The notes beneath the pieces were generated by a model, which was given only the letters and a program-made list of their open reading frames with translations, ran no database searches and was not told the DNA's origin. A stretch of 64,000 bases of DNA from Diphasiastrum complanatum (Eukaryota > Streptophyta > Lycopodiopsida > Lycopodiales > Lycopodiaceae), in assembly GCA_029204225.1 (NCBI GenBank), contig CM055110.1, positions 2,579,349-2,643,348 of the forward strand, given 5' to 3'. Positions 58,787-64,000 of this stretch are shown here, one piece after another (within the stretch, counting starts at the first letter, position 1; the number at the start of each line of letters is the position of its first letter). The translations under genes were made by a program, and so were the position numbers.

Positions 58787-60753
58787 TATTTTGCCTAGGC
58801 GAGCTCCTGATTTGCGCTAGCTCGGTACTTATCAAACTCTGCCTGGTAGTTTCAGAGTTTGGCTGTATACCTGGCCATGCTGCCTAAAAAGATTCATCTT
58901 TGTTTGAGAGAGTGGCCTCAAATCAGATGCCGGTTGAGCTAGCCAAGCATTTTGTTCGTGTGTTTTCTACTTCATAAATCTGCAATAGCGCCTGGAGGCG
59001 GGCAAGCCATTGGGACGCTTCAGACTGAAGCTCCTACACCTTTGTGGAAGCATTTGTCAACGCTTTGGAGAGGCTTTGGATATACTGATTGAGGCCGTCC
59101 TCCTTTTGTTGCATCTTCGTGATCTCCCGATGTCTGTCTTGCTCATGTTGCTGAGAGATTATTAGTTCTTGCTGCAGCTTGGTGATTTCCGCTCGCAGCT
59201 GGGTGTTGTTAGTTGTCAGATGTAGTACCCGGCTGTCCAATGAGGCTCTAGCTGCTATCGCATCCTGGATATAGGTCCCCATGGCATGGTAGGCCGTCAT
59301 GATGTCCAAGGAGCAGCTGGTACACTTTTTCTAGCGGGGGCTTGTGGTGTAGTGGCCTTGACGACCTGTACTATATTGTCGTCGTCCTCTTCTATGAGCT
59401 TCTTCGGTGATTTCTGGCCATCAGGTGCAGTAGGGTCCGCATGATCTGGCGATGGTATAAAAATTGTCTGTACAAATGCGTCATCAGACAATGGTTTATC
59501 GCCCTCGACAAGCTTTGATGGAGAAGTGGGGGGTGTGAGAAAAACAAAATTCGAGACAGGGAGAGAGACAGATTTGTCCAAAAGAGAGAATGGGGTAACA
59601 GAGGAGAACTGGAGGGTGGTGTGAAGGACAGAGGGAGAAGAAGGGGGAGATGTGTCCTGACTTGGTGGTGTGAAATTAATGACTTGCATTTTGGCCAGGG
59701 TGTCGGGAGACAACTATGAATCAACAGGATTGAACTGGAGAGAGACAATGGTGGAAAGCAGAGGGAATGGAAGAAGTGATGATAATGGAAGGGGTGGTAG
59801 AAGATGGAACAGAGGTAGAAGTAGCAATTTTAGAGGAGGTGGGTATGGAAACAAAAGCGGTGGTTGTGGGTTGAACAAGAGAATAGGAGTGGAAACATAA
59901 ACAGTGTAGAGAGCTATACAGAAGAGGAAGTGGCAGTGGTAGAAACAGGAACTGTTAATGGTGTGGTGGTGGTGCGGCGTCTGGTAGCAGATGGAGATGA
60001 GGAGGGAGGGGGGGGGGGGGAGTGCCACGCATTCTTTTGCTAGTCGTCGTGTTAGTGACTGCAGGTTGGGCAGATGTGATGCGGTGGATGAAAAATAAAG
60101 GCTATTGTGGGGCACAATGGATGATACGATGCTGGAATGGTGGAATGCGCACACTTTTGCCTCGAGAAGTGCATAGACAAAATTACATAGCAGGGGGCCA
60201 GTTGCAATACGTTCACGAGCATTTGGTTTGATGGAGATTGTTAGTGTGTGGATGAGGAAGGCATGCTAGTCGTATGGCACAACCGTGGGGCCAGGGAATC
60301 CCAAGAAGGACTCCACAATTTGACTAAGTAGCTTGGACTGGATTCTGTCCAACCAAAAAGTTATTCAACATATGCGTGGCCGCCTGAATGACTGGGTCCG
60401 TGATAGACTCTATCAGGTACCCATTGTTAGTTTGGATCGGAATTTCAGGTGGCCCGTCCCAAGTGGCGTAAGCATGAAGGGTGAGGCCCATGTTATTGTC
60501 AAAGCTGAAAAACGCTAGGTAGAATCCCATTGCTTCAAGAAGTGGGCCAACATATGAAGCCATGGTTTAATCAAGGCATCAGAAGTCAAGGGCCAAATCT
60601 GGGTGGCTGATGGTATTTCTCGCTGGATTACCTGCTTGGTGCCAGAGTCGTCAGAAGATGAGGAGGCCATGTTAGCAGTGATAGTTAAAGTTGGTACAAA
60701 GAAAAAGTGTTAAAGAGGATGGCTTGTATGAAGTTTGGTCGCATTCGCAAACA
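58787..60753 (-). pseudogene. ORF X copy 2 (inverted)
   Basis: Reverse-complement copy of about 2424-4668. ATG at 60670 (MASSSSDDSGTK). It keeps GPLLEAMGFYL, NNMGLTLHAYATWDGPPEIP and DPVIQAATHMLNNFLVGQNP (60563-60324), the acidic block KLVEGDKPLSDDAFVQTIFI...KKLIEEDDDN reading through without the stop of copy 1 (59713-59297), and an uninterrupted coiled coil (59309-59034: RASLDSRVLHLTTNNTQLRA, EITKLQQELIISQQHEQD). Each copy has different lesions, so an intact ancestral protein can be inferred. A run of G near 60008-60020 interrupts the linker. The C-terminal third of copy 1 is absent. Confidence 0.6.
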
Positions 60754-61299
60754 CTAAAAAAGTGATGATTTTTCTATTAATAACTCTCACAGAAATTTTT
60801 ATAGATGCATCTGTTTTAAGAGCTAACTCCCAAGAGATTTCCTTAAATCATGAAAAAAAGTGCTCTTTTTGAGCGTTTTTTGACGAGATCTCGAGATTCT
60901 CTGATCCATAATCCTTGCAAATTGGTAATCTCTTTCATCCATGCTAGATCTGACTGTAGGTAGTCCTCTATAATTTTTGATAGAGATTTGGTAACATATC
61001 CATCAGTTTTGGTGAATTTTGCCCTTATTTTGTCACTGATTCCTGAGATCGAGGTCTCTGATCTGCAATTTGGGGGCTTTTTGGTGCAACCTAATGATCG
61101 GCTTCCCTCTTGATCCTATTTGGACCTGGATCCCTCTTGGATCTTGTTGGATTTTCTCCGATTTTGTTAGATCTGACTGAATCCTGGTGGATCTAGTTTG
61201 ATTTATCTTGATCTTCCTAGATCTGGCTGTGATGGCCTTGCAGGATGAACTTTTAATAACATGCTGTCACCAACCTGGATCGTCCATTCCATCGCAAAC
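60754..61299. other. Non-coding stretch
   Basis: No gene. The piece 61080-61240 repeats GATC-centred words (TTGGATCTTGTTGGAT, TAGATCTGACTG, GGTGGATCTAG), which gives it a low-complexity look. It may be leader or LTR debris of the copia D copy that follows. Confidence 0.4.
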
Positions 61300-63722
61300 T
61301 AAATTGTCGCATAAGAGGCTTGGTCACTTGAACTTAGGAAGCCTCAATTTGATGAGAAAATTGGAAATGTGAGAGGAGTTCCTACAATAGAAGACCACTT
61401 GAAATCAATGTGCGAATCATGTGTGTATGGGAAGCAGCATCGAGAGAAGTTCAATAAAGGTGGTGTTGCAAGGGCAAAGAATATTCTGGATTTGATCCAC
61501 ATAGATTTATGCGGGCTTATGAGGACTATGTCCTTAGGTAAAGCCTTCTATTTCATGACCTTTATTGATGGTATGTCACGCAAGACGTGGATTTACTTCT
61601 TGAAGAAGAAATCAGATGCATTTGACAATTTCAAGAGCTTCAAAGCATTGGTCGAAAAGGAAGATCAAGTTTTAAGATCAAATAGTGGAGCTGAATATAA
61701 GTGTAACAACTTCAATGATCTTGTGATCAATGTGGGATCAAAAGACAATTTACGCAAGCTCATACTCCTGCTCTCAATGGTGTACTGAATGCAAGAATCG
61801 TACGATTGTGGAAAGTGCTAGATCTATGCTAGCCGAGATGAAACTACCAAAAGATTTTTGGTTGGAAGCATGCAATACGACAGTCTATCTTTAAAATAGA
61901 AGTCTTACCATTGCCATACCAAAGATAACACCAGAGGAGGCATTCATGAAGAAGAAGCCAAAGGTGAACCACTTGCGAATCTTTGGATGTAAGGCCTTTG
62001 TACACATTCCTAAGCAAGAGAGATGTAATCTTGATGTGAAAGCTATCAAGTGTATATTCCTAGGATATGATGATCGTGTGAAGGGCTATAGATGTTTTGA
62101 TTCAGTGGAGAACAAAATAATGTAAGCCGTGATGTCATCTTTGATGAATCCAAGATGTTTGAAGACAAGGATGCTGAGAAGATAGACACATCCAGTGGAA
62201 AAGATGGTATAGTGAGGATACCTCCTGATGATGATCCATTTATTGACTTTCTAGTGATGGACATGAGGATACATCTCATGATACTACTACTCAACCTCAA
62301 GAGGCAGGTTGGAGAGGAAGAAATAACCTTTTGGTGCAAGAAGAATTGAAGTTGCAGGTGACAAACGCAAGGAGAAAGATGTACCGTGGGATACATTTTC
62401 ACCAGGAAGCAAATCACCTAACATGAAGCTCCCTAAGTGGTTTGAGAGATTGTTGGAGAGCCATGACATGGATGACTTTCCAAGATCATCTAGCCAGGGA
62501 GAGCTACGAAGATCAACAAGAGAGAAGACACAACCTGAAAGGTATGAAGCAAATTATGCTCTCTTATCTAGCATTATTCAAAGCAAAGAACCTTCGACTT
62601 ATGGTGAAGCGAAGGATGATGACATTTTGGTCAAGGCCATGGGAGAGGAGATGGAGTCAATTGCTAAGCATAGCACATGGGACTTAGTGGAACCACCAAT
62701 TGGCAAGAAACCCATTGGTTGCAAATGGGTATATAACAAGACTAAGTACCATGCAGATGGAAGTATAGCAAAGCACAAAGCAATATTGGTGATCAAAGGG
62801 TATGCACAAAGTAAAGGGATCGACTTGATGAGACCTTTGCGCCAGTATGTAAGTGGAATACTCTACGTCTACTTGTTGCTTTAGCTTCACATTTTGGTTG
62901 GCCTTTGCATCAGATGGATGTGAAATCTGCTTTTCTAAATGGTGAGGTAGAAGAAGAGGTGTTCATGGATCAACCTGAAGGCTTTGTAGCGAAAGGACAG
63001 GAAAATAAAGTATGTCGCTTGAAGAAAGCGCTTTATGGTCTTAAACATGCACCACGTGCGTGGTATAGCAGGATTGATGCCTACTTTTGTTCAAAGGGGA
63101 TGGTGAGAACACATTATCCAAATCTATATGTCTTATGCTTTGAAGGTATGGTCGCTTTGATTGCTCTTTATGTTGATGACTTGATTATTACGGGAAATAT
63201 CAAGAGATGATAGACATGATCAAGAAACCTCATGGGACAATACGAGATGACAGATCTCAGCCTAATGCATTATTGCCTTGGAGTAGAGGTGTGGCAAAAA
63301 GGACACGAAGTGGGTTTAACACATGTGAAGTATGTCAAAGCATAGGTTTAGGTTGCAGGATTGCAAACCATTGAATACTCCTATTGAACCTTGTAATAAG
63401 TGTTCTAAGCTTGATGAGTCACAGTCATTTGATGCTACGTTGTATAGGCAGTTAGTAGGGAGCTTGATTTACCTTACCATGACTAGACCAGATATATGTT
63501 ATGTTGTTAGTATTGTAAGTCAGTTTATGATAGCACCTACGGAAAACACATTGGAAGGCAGCTAAGCGCATTTTGTGTTATGTGAAAGGCACTTCAGATT
63601 ATGTCTTGATTTACAAGAAGCATGAGGTTTTACCTGAGTTGTGTGGCTATGTGGATGCGGATTGGGGAGGTGACTATGATGATCATAGATCCACCACAGG
63701 GTATGTATTCCAGCTTTCCTGA
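61300..63722 (+). mobile_element. Ty1/copia element D, second copy, truncated at both ends
   Basis: Starts in the pre-integrase region (RLGHLNLGSLNLMRKLE near 61316; SCVYGKQHREKFNKG near 61417). Integrase follows: LIHIDLCGLMRTMSLG, GMSRKTWIYFLKKKSDAFDN, RSNSGAEYKCNNFND, where the second catalytic Asp position reads SNSG. Then GCKAFVHIPKQERCNL, CIFLGYDDRVKGYRCFD, and RT (EEMESIAKHSTWDLVEPPIG, MHQMDVKSAFLNGEVEEEV, LKKALYGLKHAPRAWY) with YVDD at 63169-63180. RNase H region: RQLVGSLIYLTMTRPDICYV and GYVDADWGGDYDDHRSTTGY, ending near 63722. Frameshifts are near 61720, 61760, 62120, 62250 and 63540. Very close to 48236-49800 where they overlap (integrase tail and linker). Confidence 0.9.
62423..63210 (+). 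pseudogene. Copia D reverse transcriptase frames
   Basis: 62423-62884 runs from the linker (KLPKWFERLLESHDMDDFPR) into RT (KHSTWDLVEPPIGKKPIGCK, KHKAILVIKGYAQSKGID). One shift near 62830 leads, after a stop, to 62905-63210 with the palm: MDQPEGFVAKGQENKVCRLK, ALYVDDLIITGN. TGA at 63208 follows. The 359 bp at 62620-62978 are missing from the other D copy. Confidence 0.86.
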
Positions 63723-64000
63723 TTTTAAGAGGATCAATGTCATGTCTCACAAGGACCATTTTTTTCTACTCTTCAATGCACTTGTTTTTTAAAAGGGTTG
63801 TTGTTCATGAGACCTATGATTTTTTGGATGAGTTTAAGCATTTGACTCAAGCAAAAGTGCTTAAAAATGATAATCCAGTAATCATGAAACTGAGATCAAC
63901 TATATGACCATGAAACGAGAGGCCCTTGCCATGTAATAAAGTGTTAATAAGTATTGACATTACATTTTGGCTGATTCTTTTGTATATTGTTTTGATAATC
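63723..64000. other. Non-coding window end
   Basis: Similarity to copia RNase H stops near VFQLS at 63718. The remaining 280 bases hold no recognisable feature. Confidence 0.5.

Noticed and set aside
60008-60020. G-run as a G-quadruplex or regulatory site
   Set aside because: It is a slipped C/G-rich spot in the Pro/Ser linker of ORF X copy 2; copy 1 has only CCCCCTCCTCC there.
1-64000. CRISPR arrays, bacterial operons, rRNA or tRNA genes
   Set aside because: None visible. The genome is a plant's, and the TGGTATCAGAGC strings are retrotransposon primer-binding sites, not tRNA genes.

Overview
This window is nuclear DNA of a land plant with a large, repeat-packed genome. It holds one apparently intact host gene in a sea of decayed transposons. 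The plant call rests on the gene's plant-type sequence and spliceosomal introns, on the plant Ty1/copia and Ty3/gypsy families, and on a Helitron. I cannot say which lineage it is from (gymnosperm, fern or angiosperm). I see no CRISPR array, operon, rRNA or tRNA.

Layout. 0.5-2.3 kb: gypsy-like gag remnant. 2.4-5.3 kb: an unclassified coiled-coil ORF ('ORF X'). 5.5-8.7 kb: copia element A (+). 9.5-16.2 kb: copia element B (+) with both LTRs, two primer-binding sites and a polypurine tract. 16.2-18.65 kb: gypsy pol (-). 18.95-23.0 kb: a Helitron-type Rep/PIF1 region (+), followed by an intron-containing reading frame that ends in a partial GIY-YIG nuclease motif. 23.0-24.8 kb: copia remnant (-). 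24.8-27.9 kb: LINE (+). 30.0-37.9 kb: the host gene, a cohesin kleisin of the RAD21/SCC1 type on the minus strand. I reconstruct 14 coding exons with consistent phases and a 778-residue product, preceded by a leader intron and a tandemly repeated upstream region. 39.9-51.5 kb: nested and fragmented copia elements (C, D and others) with several LTRs. 53.3-60.75 kb: Helitron, gypsy, copia B, LTR and ORF X again, inverted and shortened. 61.3-63.7 kb: second copy of copia D (+).

The most striking large-scale structure is that 53.3-60.75 kb is a reverse-complement, deletion-scarred copy of the mosaic at 2.4-19.95 kb. The junction between gypsy and Helitron is shared by both arms, so an already assembled mosaic was duplicated in inverted orientation. 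The two arms flank the RAD21 gene with about 33 kb between them. The best candidates for something undescribed are the Helitron region with its downstream spliced GIY-YIG frame, ORF X (two copies, conserved as protein), and the roughly 250-bp tandem array upstream of RAD21.

All transposon ORFs carry stops or frameshifts, so autonomous activity is unlikely. RAD21 is the only gene here that looks functional. Similarities between parts of the window were judged by eye; no alignments or database searches were run.
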